NCBI RefSeq assembly: GCF_021735925.1
Contig: NZ_WMEA01000001.1
Coordinates: 3,750,001-3,814,000 of the forward strand
DNA: 64,000 bases
Reading direction: 5' to 3'
Source: Loktanella sp. M215
GTDB lineage: Bacteria > Pseudomonadota > Alphaproteobacteria > Rhodobacterales > Rhodobacteraceae
Shown here: piece by piece, positions 55,667 to 64,000 of the stretch
How positions within the stretch are numbered: position 1 is the first letter of the stretch
Layout of the letters: each line of letters opens with the position of its first letter
The notes under the pieces: model-generated
The model's database searches: none
The model's input: only the letters and a program-made list of their open reading frames with translations
What the model was told of the DNA's origin: nothing
Position numbers and translations under genes: made by a program

Positions 55667-56845
55667 ATGAATACCCCGACCATAGAACTGGCAGCACATC
55701 CGTCGCTGGATGATATCGCACAGGCCGACTGGGATGCCTGCGCCAGCCCCGGCGACGGTCGGCCCGAAGATCCGTTCACGACCTACCGGTTCCTCAAGGC
55801 GTTGGAGGACTCCCGCTCCGTCGGTGGCCGGACCGGCTGGCAGCCCCGCTATCTGGTGGCAAAGGCGGACGGTCAGGTCATCGCCTGCGCGCCGCTTTAC
55901 GCGAAGGGACACAGCCAAGGCGAATACATCTTCGATTTCAACTGGGCGCAGGCCTACGAGAATGCGGGCGGCGATTACTACCCGAAACTGCAGATCGCCG
56001 TCCCCTTCACCCCCGCCACCGGACGCCGTTTTCTGACCCGCCCGGGGTTCGAGGCAGTGGGGATGTCGGCCTTGATCCAGGGCGCGGTCCAGATTGCATC
56101 GGACAACGAGTTGTCGTCGCTGCACATCACCTTCTGCACCGAAGCAGAGGCGCTCGCGGGCGCCGAGATGGGCCTGATGCCCCGCGTCGGTCAGCAATTT
56201 CACTGGGAAAATCGCGATTACGCCGATTTCGACGGATTCCTCGCCGACCTGTCCAGCCGCAAGCGCAAGAACATCCGCAAGGAACGGGCCGAAGCGCAGG
56301 GGTTTGGCGGCGACATCGTGGCACTGACCGGCGACGCGATCCAGCCGCACCACTGGGACGCGTTCTGGCGGTTCTATCAGGACACCGGCAACCGCAAGTG
56401 GGGCACGCCTTACCTGACGCGGGATTTCTTCAACCGCGCGCAGGCGACCCTGCGCGACGACATGCTGCTGGTGCTGGCGATGGACGGCGACCGGCCCGTC
56501 GCCGGCGCGCTGAACTTCATCGGGTGCGATACGCTTTATGGCCGCTACTGGGGCAGCACCGAATACCACCCCTCGCTTCATTTCGAGTTGTGCTATTATC
56601 AGGCCATCGATTATGCCATTCAAAACAAGATGATCCGGGTCGAAGCTGGTGCGCAGGGCGAACACAAGCTGGCACGCGGCTACCTGCCGGTGGCGACCCA
56701 TTCCCTGCATTGGATCAGGGACGCGTCTTTCCGCGACGCCATCGCCCGCTACCTCGTGGCCGAAACCCGCGCCATCGACGAGGAAATCGAGGTGCTGACA
56801 GCCTACGGCCCCTTCAAACGCGACACCCGAGAGGAACAACAATGA
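55667..56845 (+). CDS. GNAT-family N-acetyltransferase (DUF482/FemAB-like)
   Basis: 392 aa from ATG 55667; an ATG at 55625 overlapping the GDPD gene would add 14 residues, and neither has a strong ribosome site. The protein belongs to the large GNAT group once called DUF482 (peptidogalycan biosysnthesis family): DFNWAQAYENAGGDYYPKLQ, SRKRKNIRKERAEAQ and YWGSTEYHPSLHFELCYYQAIDYAI, all at the expected places. The function in cells is not established. It overlaps the PCD gene by ATGA. Confidence 0.8.
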   Translation: MNTPTIELAAHPSLDDIAQADWDACASPGDGRPEDPFTTYRFLKALEDSRSVGGRTGWQPRYLVAKADGQVIACAPLYAKGHSQGEYIFDFNWAQAYENAGGDYYPKLQIAVPFTPATGRRFLTRPGFEAVGMSALIQGAVQIASDNELSSLHITFCTEAEALAGAEMGLMPRVGQQFHWENRDYADFDGFLADLSSRKRKNIRKERAEAQGFGGDIVALTGDAIQPHHWDAFWRFYQDTGNRKWGTPYLTRDFFNRAQATLRDDMLLVLAMDGDRPVAGALNFIGCDTLYGRYWGSTEYHPSLHFELCYYQAIDYAIQNKMIRVEAGAQGEHKLARGYLPVATHSLHWIRDASFRDAIARYLVAETRAIDEEIEVLTAYGPFKRDTREEQQ

Positions 56846-57129
56846 CCGACAAACTGACCGAAGCCGAGATCAAGCCGCTAACGGACGCGGGCTGGACCCT
56901 GTCCGACGAAGGCGACGCCATTACGAAGACGTATCAATTCAAGAACTTCGTGCAGGCCTTTGGCTGGATGACGCAAGTAGCGATTCACGCGGAAAAGCTG
57001 AACCACCACCCGGAGTGGTCCAATGTCTATAAAACCGTGGAAGTGGCGTTGACCACGCATGATGCAGATGGTTTGACCGCGCTCGACGCCAAACTGGCGC
57101 AGAAAATGGACGAACTCGCGGAGCGTTAA
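56842..57129 (+). CDS. Pterin-4a-carbinolamine dehydratase
   Basis: 95 aa, the full family length. The active-site motif EKLNHHPEWSNVYKTV is intact. It dehydrates 4a-hydroxytetrahydropterin after aromatic amino acid hydroxylation; no phenylalanine hydroxylase is in the window. In some bacteria it also supports other pterin enzymes. It lies 1 bp before the MscS gene. Confidence 0.9.
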   Translation: MTDKLTEAEIKPLTDAGWTLSDEGDAITKTYQFKNFVQAFGWMTQVAIHAEKLNHHPEWSNVYKTVEVALTTHDADGLTALDAKLAQKMDELAER

Positions 57130-57130
57130 G

Positions 57131-57979
57131 ATGGAAAACCTGCTGAACAAGCCGATTTTGAACGGCAAATCCATCATGGACGTCCTGACGCTGGAGTTTC
57201 TGGCGTCGGCCATCGGGTCCGTGCTGACCGCCATTCTGATCATCACCATCGGCTTTGTCGTCGGCGGCTGGATTTCCCGCCGGATCGAAAGCATCGGCGT
57301 CAAGAACCGTCATCTGGACGAGACGCTGTTCATCTTCCTTGGGAACATCGTCCGCTACATCATCATCGGCTTTTCGTTCCTGTTCGTCCTCAACACCTTC
57401 GGTGTCCAGACGACAAGCGTCGTGGCCGTCATCGGTGCCGCCGGTCTGGCCATCGGTCTGGCCCTCCAGGGCACGCTGTCGAACGTGGCGGCGGGCGTGA
57501 TGATCATCTTCTTCCGCCCGATCAAGCTGGGCGATTTCGTCACGATCAACGATCAAAGCGGCACGGTAAAGGCGATCAACCTGAACTTCATCGAGATGGC
57601 GAGCATCGGCAACGTGCAGATCATCATCCCGAACTCCGAAGTCTGGGGCAACACGATCGTCAACTATTCCGTCTATCCGCAGCGGCGCGCGGAATGGAAC
57701 ATCGGGGTGGCCTACGGTGCCAATCTGGCCGATGCGGAACGTGCAATCATCGACACGATCATGGCCGACCCGCGCAGCCTGAAAGATCCGGAGCCGTTCA
57801 TTCAGGTCAACAACCTGAACGCTTCTTCCGTCGATTTTCTGGTGCGGGTCTGGTGCGCGCGGACCGATTATTTCCAGTATCAGGCCGACATGACCCGCAA
57901 GGTCAAAGAGGCGCTGGACGCCGCGGGCGTGGAAATCCCCTTCCCCACCCGCACGATGTATATGGCCAAGGACGACTGA
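57131..57979 (+). CDS. Small-conductance mechanosensitive channel (MscS)
   Basis: 282 aa, standard MscS length. Three N-terminal helices; the pore helix 3 has AAGLAIGLALQGTLSNVAAGVMI, followed by FRPIKLGDF and the cytoplasmic vestibule with VQIIIPNSEVWGNTIVNYS. It releases solutes on osmotic downshift. The C-terminus ends soon after the vestibule. Confidence 0.93.
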   Translation: MENLLNKPILNGKSIMDVLTLEFLASAIGSVLTAILIITIGFVVGGWISRRIESIGVKNRHLDETLFIFLGNIVRYIIIGFSFLFVLNTFGVQTTSVVAVIGAAGLAIGLALQGTLSNVAAGVMIIFFRPIKLGDFVTINDQSGTVKAINLNFIEMASIGNVQIIIPNSEVWGNTIVNYSVYPQRRAEWNIGVAYGANLADAERAIIDTIMADPRSLKDPEPFIQVNNLNASSVDFLVRVWCARTDYFQYQADMTRKVKEALDAAGVEIPFPTRTMYMAKDD

Positions 57980-57995
57980 CGCCCCCGGCCCGTCG

Positions 57996-58295
57996 TCACA
58001 TCATCACGACGGGGTTTAGGAAATCCTGCTTGAATTCTTCCGCCAGAATATCCGGCAATTGCGGCAGCAGCGTCCCCATCAGGGGCGTTTGCATATGGGC
58101 ATCGGCGGCGGCCCGGTCGCGCCAGCGTTCATAGGTCATGAACCGGCCGGGGCGGCCGGCATCTTCCAGCACGGTATAACCCATGCAGCCGTCCTCTGCA
58201 CGAAAGTCCGGCACGGCGCCTGTAAGCATTTCGCGCAGACGGTCCGCTTGATCGGGTTTGGCCACAAGGGTGGCCACGATATAAAGATCTGACAT
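57996..58295 (-). CDS. Antibiotic biosynthesis monooxygenase (ABM) domain protein
   Basis: 99 aa, one ferredoxin-like ABM domain: YIVATLVAKPDQADRLREML, then GCMGYTVLEDAGRPGRFMTYERWRD and AHMQTPLM. Family members are quinol monooxygenases or LsrG/YgiN-like enzymes acting on small molecules. Which reaction applies here is unknown. It is the second gene after the peroxiredoxin on the same strand. Confidence 0.85.
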   Translation of the reverse strand: MSDLYIVATLVAKPDQADRLREMLTGAVPDFRAEDGCMGYTVLEDAGRPGRFMTYERWRDRAAADAHMQTPLMGTLLPQLPDILAEEFKQDFLNPVVMM

Positions 58296-58364
58296 GTCAT
58301 ACTCCTCACCAAGTCACGGGCCATGTCCGCATGGCCCGTAACGTCACGCAAGGATAATCGCCTC

Positions 58365-58856
58365 TCAGGCCATGGCGTCGAGCATGCTCTCGCCACCGGA
58401 AATGTCGCATTGGCCGGGGCCGGGCTCCTCGTTCAGGACCTTCACGACACCGTCCTCGACCAGCATGGCATAGCGCTTTGACCGGTTCACAAAGCCCACG
58501 GGCGGGGCTGAGAATTCCATGCCGATGGCCTTGGTGAACGACGCCTCGGCATCGCCCAGCATGGTGATACCGGCCGCTGCGGCACCGGTGGATTCGCCCC
58601 AGGCCTGCATCACGAAGGGATCGTTGACCGACAGGCAGATCACCTCGTCCACGCCCTTGGCCTTCAATGCGTCGATGTTGCGGATGAAGCTTGGCACATG
58701 CGCCGTGGTGCAGGTGCCGGTATAAGCACCCGGCAGGCCGAAGATCACGACCGTCCGGCCTTTCAGCTTGTCGCCGATGGACACGGCTTCCGGTCCCTCT
58801 GCGCCCATGGTCAGAACCGTTGCGTCCGGCAATGTGTCGCCCGTGGTGATGGTCAT
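58365..58856 (-). CDS. Peroxiredoxin, Prx5/AhpE-like
   Basis: 163 aa. The peroxidatic Cys49 is in PGAYTGTC (PxxxTxxC motif); a second Cys in GPGQCDISGG near the C-terminus matches the resolving Cys of Prx5. It reduces hydroperoxides using glutaredoxin/glutathione or thioredoxin. The ATG at 58856 has AAAGGA eight bases upstream. The 69 bp to the ABM gene suggest cotranscription. Confidence 0.9.
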   Translation of the reverse strand: MTITTGDTLPDATVLTMGAEGPEAVSIGDKLKGRTVVIFGLPGAYTGTCTTAHVPSFIRNIDALKAKGVDEVICLSVNDPFVMQAWGESTGAAAAGITMLGDAEASFTKAIGMEFSAPPVGFVNRSKRYAMLVEDGVVKVLNEEPGPGQCDISGGESMLDAMA

Positions 58857-58938
58857 GCTGATCGTCCTTTGAATTGCTCTTGTCACCCCAAAACATATAG
58901 GGTGCGCGGGAATAGAACCAGAGCAAGGGTATGACATC

Positions 58939-60150
58939 GTGAGCAGGATCGTGGTGATCGGTGGAGGACAAGCCGCGGCGGCGCTGGTGGCCAAACTGGT
59001 GGCGGGCGGTGTGACCGACGGCATCACCCTGATCTGCGCCGAACCTCACGCCCCCTACCAGCGCCCGCCCCTGTCCAAGGCCTATCTGCTGGGCAAGATG
59101 GACCGCGAGCGCCTGTTTTTCAAACCAGAGGCTTGGTATGCAGACCACGGTATCGACCTGCGGCTGAACTGTCGGGCGGTTGGCGTCGATGCAGCCGCGC
59201 GGCAGGTCAAGCTGTCCGACGACAGCGTGCTGGGCTACGACGATCTGGTGCTGACGACCGGGGCATGGCCCCGCACCCTGCCCGCCGCGATCGGTGGCAC
59301 GCTGGGCAATGTCTTTGCCGTCCGCGATCTGGCCGATGCGGACGCCATGGCACCCGCCTTTGCCGAAGGCGCGCGCTGCCTGATCGTCGGTGGTGGCTAC
59401 ATCGGGCTGGAAGCGGCCGCCGTCGCCGCCAGTCGTGGCCTACACGTCACGCTTGTCGAGGCATCAGAGCGCATCCTGCAGCGCGTCGCCGCCCCGGAAA
59501 CGTCCGCCTATTTCCGCGATCTGCACCGCAGCCACGGTGTGGATATCCGCGAAGGCACCGGTCTGGTGCGCCTGACCGGCGACGACACCGTGACCGGCGC
59601 GGTCCTGTCGGACGGGACAACGCTGGACATCGACTTCGCCATCGTCGGCGTCGGCATCGCCCCCGATACGGCGCTGGCCGATGGCGCGGGCCTGACGCTC
59701 GGCAATGGCATCGCCTGCGACGCCCACGGACGCACCTCGGACCCGCATATCTGGGCTGCAGGCGACTGCGCCTCGACCCCGTGGCGCGGGGCGCGGGTGC
59801 GGATCGAAAGCGTCGGTAATGCCATCGACCAGGCCGAGATCGTGGCCCAGAACCTGCTGGGCCATGACGTGACCTATACGCCCACCCCCTGGTTCTGGTC
59901 GGATCAATACGACTGCAAACTGCAGATCGCCGGGCTGAACACCGGCTACACCGCCGTCTACGTCAAAACTGGCGAGGGGCTGGCCCAATCCCACTGGTAC
60001 TACCGCGACGACACGCTAATCGCGATCGACGCCATGTCGGACGTGCGCAACTATATGGTCGGCAAGCGCTTGATCGAAGCGGGGCAAAGCCCCGCACCCG
60101 CCATCGTCACCGACCCTGCCACGGACATGAAGGCGCTGCTGCGCGCATGA
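58939..60150 (+). CDS. FAD-dependent ferredoxin/rubredoxin reductase
   Basis: 403 aa from a GTG at 58939 with AAGGG upstream. FAD motif IVVIGGGQAAAALVAKL, the family YQRPPLSKAYLLGK, NAD-binding LIVGGGYIGLEAAAVAA and the second FAD motif IWAAGDCASTPW are in order. This is the reductase family serving P450 and ring-hydroxylating ferredoxins. No ferredoxin is adjacent. It overlaps rsmD by ATGA. Confidence 0.88.
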   Translation: MSRIVVIGGGQAAAALVAKLVAGGVTDGITLICAEPHAPYQRPPLSKAYLLGKMDRERLFFKPEAWYADHGIDLRLNCRAVGVDAAARQVKLSDDSVLGYDDLVLTTGAWPRTLPAAIGGTLGNVFAVRDLADADAMAPAFAEGARCLIVGGGYIGLEAAAVAASRGLHVTLVEASERILQRVAAPETSAYFRDLHRSHGVDIREGTGLVRLTGDDTVTGAVLSDGTTLDIDFAIVGVGIAPDTALADGAGLTLGNGIACDAHGRTSDPHIWAAGDCASTPWRGARVRIESVGNAIDQAEIVAQNLLGHDVTYTPTPWFWSDQYDCKLQIAGLNTGYTAVYVKTGEGLAQSHWYYRDDTLIAIDAMSDVRNYMVGKRLIEAGQSPAPAIVTDPATDMKALLRA

Positions 60151-60701
60151 GGATCATCGCAGGGCAACATCGCGGCACGGCGCTGGTGCCCGTGGGGGCC
60201 GGCGACGACGCAGCCCACCTGCGCCCCACCACGGACCGCGTGCGCGAAAGCCTTTTCAACGTGCTGCAGGGGGGCCGTTTCGGCGATCCGATCCAGGGTG
60301 CTCTGGTGCTGGACCTGTTCGCCGGCACCGGCGCGCTGGGGCTGGAGGCGCTGTCGCGCGGTGCCACCCACGCAACCTTCGTCGATGACGGCAAGGTGGC
60401 ACAGGGCCTGATCGCCGGAAACATCGCCAAACTGCGCCGCGCGGGCGATTGCACCCTGTTGCGCTGCCGCGCCGACGCCCTGCCGGACGGTAAGCCGTGC
60501 GGCTTGGTGTTCCTCGATCCCCCCTACGGCCTGGGGCTGGGCCTGACGGCCCTGCGCACGGCAAGGGCAAAGGGCTGGATCGCGGCGGGCACGGTCATCG
60601 TCTGGGAGGAACGCACGGCACAGATCCCCCCCCAAGGTTTCAAGGCGCTGGACGCCCGCCGCTATGGCGACACATGGATCACGCTGGTGGAGGCGTTATG
60701 A
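60147..60701 (+). CDS. rsmD: 16S rRNA (guanine966-N2)-methyltransferase
   Basis: 184 aa. Start motif MRIIAGQHRG, SAM-binding LDLFAGTGALGLEALSRG, and catalytic LDPPYG are as in RsmD. LRPTTDRVRESLFNVL is a family signature. It methylates the small-subunit rRNA. Overlaps on both sides indicate a compact operon with the reductase and HAD genes. Confidence 0.95.
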   Translation: MRIIAGQHRGTALVPVGAGDDAAHLRPTTDRVRESLFNVLQGGRFGDPIQGALVLDLFAGTGALGLEALSRGATHATFVDDGKVAQGLIAGNIAKLRRAGDCTLLRCRADALPDGKPCGLVFLDPPYGLGLGLTALRTARAKGWIAAGTVIVWEERTAQIPPQGFKALDARRYGDTWITLVEAL

Positions 60702-61339
60702 CACCCGAACTGGTGATTTTCGATTGCGACGGCGTGCTGGTGGACACGGAGCCCACCACCGACCGTGTCATCTCTGACAACCTGACGCGCCACGGTCTGA
60801 CCATCGCCCCGCACGAGATTCACAGCCTCTTTGCCGGCGGTACGTTGAAGGGCGTGGGCGAAGGCGCCGTGCAGCGCGGGGCGCGGCTGCCCCCCGACTG
60901 GCTGGAGCATGCCTACGCCGAAGTCTACGCCGCCCTGCGCGCAGGTGTGGACGTCGTGCCCGGCGTGATCGACCTGATCGACGCGCTGGACACGGCGGGC
61001 GTGCCGATGGCCATCGCCTCGAACGGGCCACCGCAGAAGATGGAGATTTCGCTGGCCGCCTCCGGCCTGTGGGACCGGTTCGCCGGGCGCATCTATTCCG
61101 CCTATGACCATGCGCCAAAGCCAGACCCCGCCATGCTGCGGCATGCGATGCAGGTCGCAGGCGCCGCCCCGAACGCCACCTGGATGATCGACGACATGCC
61201 CGCCGGCTGGCGCGCGGCACAGGCCGCAGGCTGCGGCTGCTTTGCCTACGTGGCAGAGGGCGGGCCTGCGCGCGCCGCCGGGTATCCCTCGACACCCGTC
61301 ACCGCCATGGCGCAGATCGCAGCGGCCCTCGGGATTTAA
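60698..61339 (+). CDS. HAD-superfamily phosphatase (subclass IA)
   Basis: 213 aa. Motif I is DCDGVLVDTEP (nucleophile Asp9), motif II IASNGP, motif III KPDP and motif IV MIDDMPAG. The helical cap after motif I marks the beta-phosphoglucomutase/GPH-like group. The substrate is unknown. It overlaps rsmD by ATGA. Confidence 0.88.
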   Translation: MTPELVIFDCDGVLVDTEPTTDRVISDNLTRHGLTIAPHEIHSLFAGGTLKGVGEGAVQRGARLPPDWLEHAYAEVYAALRAGVDVVPGVIDLIDALDTAGVPMAIASNGPPQKMEISLAASGLWDRFAGRIYSAYDHAPKPDPAMLRHAMQVAGAAPNATWMIDDMPAGWRAAQAAGCGCFAYVAEGGPARAAGYPSTPVTAMAQIAAALGI

Positions 61340-61358
61340 GAGGGCCGCTGCAGCGGCG

Positions 61359-62399
61359 TCAGTTGCCCCCGGATGAGGCGCGGGCCGCGGCCATCTCGTC
61401 GGTCGCGTCCTGCACAAGGGCGGCGCCGTCGAACCCCTTTTCATCCATCTCGGCGATCCAGTCTGCGCGCACGACCTCGGCCAGCGCACGGATGCGGTCC
61501 GTCTCGGGCTGGGACAGCACAGCAATCTCGTTCCCGCTATCGGCCATGATCTCGCGGCCAAGGGCATCGCCCGTATCATGCGCCCGACCCGCCCAGCGAC
61601 TGGCCATCAGACCGGAATTGGCATCAATGACGGCCTGCAGGTCGGCCGGCATCGCGTCATAGACTCCCTTGTTCATCGCCCAGATGAAATAGAGGTTATA
61701 AAGCGCCTCGTCCCCCGCCACGTCCGTATGGCTGTCGGCAAGTTCGTCCAGCTTCAGGCTCGGCGACATTTCCCATGTGATGACGCCGCCATCGACGACG
61801 CCGCGCGACAGCGCCTCGGTGAAGGCGGGGACCGGCATGCCGATCGGCACGGCGCCCATGGCGGTCAGCAGGCTGGTCGCGGGACGCGAGGGGCCGCGCA
61901 GTTTCAAACCGCGCATATCCTCGACCGTGGCGATCGCCGGACCTTTCTTGTGAATGATGCCGGGCCCGTGCATATGCGCCGCAATGACGTGGACGTCTGC
62001 GAAATCGTCCATCAGGTGCGACTGCGTGTAATGCCACGCGGCCTCAGACGCGATCTCTCCGGATTTGGGCGTCATGAAGGGCAGTTCCAGCGCCTCGGCC
62101 TCGGGAAAGCGGCCGGGCTCGTAGCTGGGAATGACCCAGCCACCGTCGATGGCCCCGTCGCGGATCAGGTCGTATTGCGCGGGCGCCGCACCGCCCAGTT
62201 GCATGAATGGATAAAGCTCGACCTTGATGCGGCCGCCTGACTGTTCCTCGATCGCATCGGCCCAGGGCTGCATGAAATAGGTCGGATTAGCACTGGCGGG
62301 GGACACGAAGTGTTGGAACCGCAACGTCACCTCCTGCGCGTTGGCAGGCATGGCAAGGACAAGGGTGGCCGCAAAAGCGGCAGCATTCAGACGGTGCAT
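61359..62399 (-). CDS. TRAP-type DctP-family substrate-binding protein, orphan
   Basis: 346 aa. A signal peptide (about residues 1-20, LVLAMPANAQE) leads to the DctP domain: VTLRFQHFVSP..., QSGGRIKVELYPFMQLGG, ELPFMTPKSGEIASEA and MRGLKLRGPSRPATSLL. The Arg in KLRGPSRP is the usual carboxylate anchor. No DctQ or DctM gene is adjacent, so it works with permease subunits elsewhere or has a non-transport role. The ATG at 62399 has AGGA eight bases upstream. Confidence 0.9.
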   Translation of the reverse strand: MHRLNAAAFAATLVLAMPANAQEVTLRFQHFVSPASANPTYFMQPWADAIEEQSGGRIKVELYPFMQLGGAAPAQYDLIRDGAIDGGWVIPSYEPGRFPEAEALELPFMTPKSGEIASEAAWHYTQSHLMDDFADVHVIAAHMHGPGIIHKKGPAIATVEDMRGLKLRGPSRPATSLLTAMGAVPIGMPVPAFTEALSRGVVDGGVITWEMSPSLKLDELADSHTDVAGDEALYNLYFIWAMNKGVYDAMPADLQAVIDANSGLMASRWAGRAHDTGDALGREIMADSGNEIAVLSQPETDRIRALAEVVRADWIAEMDEKGFDGAALVQDATDEMAAARASSGGN

Positions 62400-62487
62400 G
62401 ATCTGCATCCTGTTCAATGATTTAGGGGGGGTGCCACCGCTAGTGGTCAAGCGAATATGGCCTGACCGCACGCGCTGCACAAGAGGG

Positions 62488-63645
62488 TCAGGCCGATTTT
62501 CGGTTCAGCCGCTCGGACCACAGGATGTGCACCGTGGCCACCACCGCCACAGCCGACCCGCCGACGCCCAGCGCGCGCATCCCGCCCATGGCGATAATTG
62601 CACTGCCGATCGCGGACCCCGCCGCCGCTCCGATATAGATCGCCGCCGCATTCAGGGCGAGCACGATGGGGGCCGCTGCGGGACGCAGGGCGATGATCCG
62701 CATCTGCTGCCCCGCGATCATTGACCAGACCAGCAGCGACCAACCCGCGATCAGCACGACCAGCAGCGGTCCCGGCAGCGGCATCAGGGAAAACAGCGGC
62801 AGGACCACTGCCTGCCCCACCGCCAGCCCCAGCAGCGTGCGGAACGATCCGATCCGGTCGGCCACCGCCCCACCCGCCAGGTTGCCGATGACCGCCGCCG
62901 CACCGAACACGAGCAGCACCGCCGTGATGCCATTACGCCCATACCCCATCGTCTGTTCCAGCAGCGGGGCGAGGTAGGTATAGACGACATAGGCCGACGC
63001 CAGATAGGTCGCCGTGAAGGCGACCGCCAGCATCGTGCGGCCATCGCGCAGGGTGCGGCCAAGTTCCGGCAGGGTCACGGTCTGGAACGCCAGCCCCGAC
63101 GGCACGATCCGCCAGATCAGCGGCACGATCGGCACCGCCAGCAGGGCCACGACGACGAAGGCCGCGCGCCAGCCGAAGGTATAGGCGATGAAACTGCCTG
63201 CCGGCACGCCCAGCACCTGCGCCAGTGTCAGACCGAACACCACCGCAGCCAGCGCCTTGCCCCGCCGCTCCGGCGCGGACAGACCGGCGGCGACGGATGC
63301 GCTGACAGGCGTCAGCAGACCTGCCCCGGCGGCCGCCAAGATCCGGGTCAGGTGCAGGGTCAGCTCCGTCGGGGCCAGCGCCGACAGCAGGTTCGCCACC
63401 GCAAAGCCGGTCAGCGCATAGGCCAGCACCCGCCTGCGGCCGATGGATCCTGTCAACGAGACCAGCAGCGGCGACAGCACCGCATAGGCCAGTGCGTAGG
63501 TCGTCATCAGCCAGCCGGTGCGACCGGGATCGATACCGAAATCCTGCCCCACCGGGGTCAGCATCCCGATCAGCACGAAGGCGCCCATGCCGATGACGAA
63601 ATTCGCCGCCGACAGGACCGGGATCAACCGTTTCGGCGCGCTCAC
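62488..63645 (-). CDS. MFS transporter, AraJ/DHA1-like exporter
   Basis: 385 aa from a GTG at 63645 that overlaps the map stop (GTGA). Twelve helices; motif A-type loop (LTGSIGRRRVLAYAL) and motif C (LAQVLGVPAGSFIAYTFGWR) place it with 12-helix exporters for sugars, drugs or purine derivatives. The substrate is unknown. Confidence 0.85.
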   Translation of the reverse strand: MSAPKRLIPVLSAANFVIGMGAFVLIGMLTPVGQDFGIDPGRTGWLMTTYALAYAVLSPLLVSLTGSIGRRRVLAYALTGFAVANLLSALAPTELTLHLTRILAAAGAGLLTPVSASVAAGLSAPERRGKALAAVVFGLTLAQVLGVPAGSFIAYTFGWRAAFVVVALLAVPIVPLIWRIVPSGLAFQTVTLPELGRTLRDGRTMLAVAFTATYLASAYVVYTYLAPLLEQTMGYGRNGITAVLLVFGAAAVIGNLAGGAVADRIGSFRTLLGLAVGQAVVLPLFSLMPLPGPLLVVLIAGWSLLVWSMIAGQQMRIIALRPAAAPIVLALNAAAIYIGAAAGSAIGSAIIAMGGMRALGVGGSAVAVVATVHILWSERLNRKSA

Positions 63646-64000
63646 ACGGCCTGCGTGGGATAGAACCGTCCGGCGGGCGAGGTGGTAAAGATCTCGCAGC
63701 CCTGCGCCGTGATGCCGATCGAATGCTCGAACTGGGCCGAGAGCGACCGGTCAAGGGTCACGGCGGTCCAGTCGTCGGCCAGCGTCTTGGTCTCGGGACG
63801 GCCAAGGTTGATCATCGGCTCGATGGTAAAGAACATGCCTTCTTCCAGCACCGCCCCGGACCCGGCGCGCCCGTAGTGCAGCACGTTGGGCGGCGCGTGG
63901 AACACGCGGCCCAGACCGTGACCGCAGAAGTCGCGCACGACGGACATGCGCTGCGCCTCGGCGTAGACCTGGATCGCGTGGCCGATGTCGCCGAAGGTAT
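63642..64000 (-). CDS. map: Methionine aminopeptidase, C-terminal part
   Basis: The 5' part lies beyond the right edge; about 119 codons are visible. The metal-site motifs are present: CGHGLGRVFHAPPNVLHYG (His ligand), FTIEPMINLG (Glu ligand) and FEHSIGI (last Glu ligand). It removes the initiator Met from nascent proteins. Its stop overlaps the MFS start. Confidence 0.95.
   Translation of the reverse strand, partial: TFGDIGHAIQVYAEAQRMSVVRDFCGHGLGRVFHAPPNVLHYGRAGSGAVLEEGMFFTIEPMINLGRPETKTLADDWTAVTLDRSLSAQFEHSIGITAQGCEIFTTSPAGRFYPTQAV

Overview
The window is GC-rich, densely packed chromosomal DNA from an alphaproteobacterium, most probably a marine Rhodobacteraceae (Roseobacter group) member. 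This rests on the gene families (RegB/RegA redox pair, TAXI-TRAP with DUF1850, MHS transporter, DgcN/DgcA, PrtD/PrtE secretion, two GlnK-Amt pairs), on many ATGA stop/start overlaps, and on an intergenic GTATTTTG-type element known from this family. No tRNA, rRNA, CRISPR array, insertion sequence or prophage was seen. It reads as core and metabolic chromosome rather than a mobile island.

Layout. 1-1353 (-): amiC and the start of an ANTAR regulator (amiR), preceded by a strong intrinsic terminator that looks like an antitermination target. 1773-9776 (+): a GntR/FCD regulator, a complete dipeptide-type ABC importer and a gamma-glutamyltransferase-family enzyme in one tight operon, probably for gamma-glutamyl peptides. 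9851-12154: ECF sigma/anti-sigma pair divergent from a secreted DUF4394 protein. 12338-14311: small cytochrome c, then CbpM/CbpA-like chaperones. 14480-17916: EmrAB-like efflux pump and a divergent TetR with two 18-bp operators. 17930-26149: MHS-type transporter, then cyoABCD-surf1 and a RegB/RegA-like redox two-component system in one run. 26259-32109: MltB-like transglycosylase and an RND pump whose adaptor and pump frames are joined by a probable one-base shift. 32135-35598 (-): TAXI-TRAP uptake system with DUF1850. 35599-36675: gene-poor stretch with a decayed LysR gene. 36676-38927 (-): asd and an MFS protein. 39107-41384 (+): FrhB/BciB-like iron-sulfur protein and a small RTX-repeat protein. 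41381-44273 (-): dgcN-dgcA plus a D-amino acid transaminase (D-glutamate/D-amino acid catabolism). 44368-48181 (-): two consecutive glnK-amt pairs. 48453-54359: PBP1A-type synthase, a small exported protein, and a type I secretion ATPase/adaptor pair. 54422-64000: housekeeping and small-enzyme genes (RidA, GDPD, GNAT, PCD, MscS, ABM, peroxiredoxin, ferredoxin reductase, rsmD, HAD), an orphan DctP, an MFS exporter and the 3' part of map.

Taken together, the window is rich in scavenging of organic nitrogen (amides, gamma-glutamyl peptides, D-glutamate, ammonium, TRAP substrates) and in envelope export. The points most worth following are the terminator-controlled amiC leader, the quinol oxidase/redox-sensor operon, the D-glutamate gene set with its operator-like palindromes, the RND frame fusion and the decayed LysR gene.
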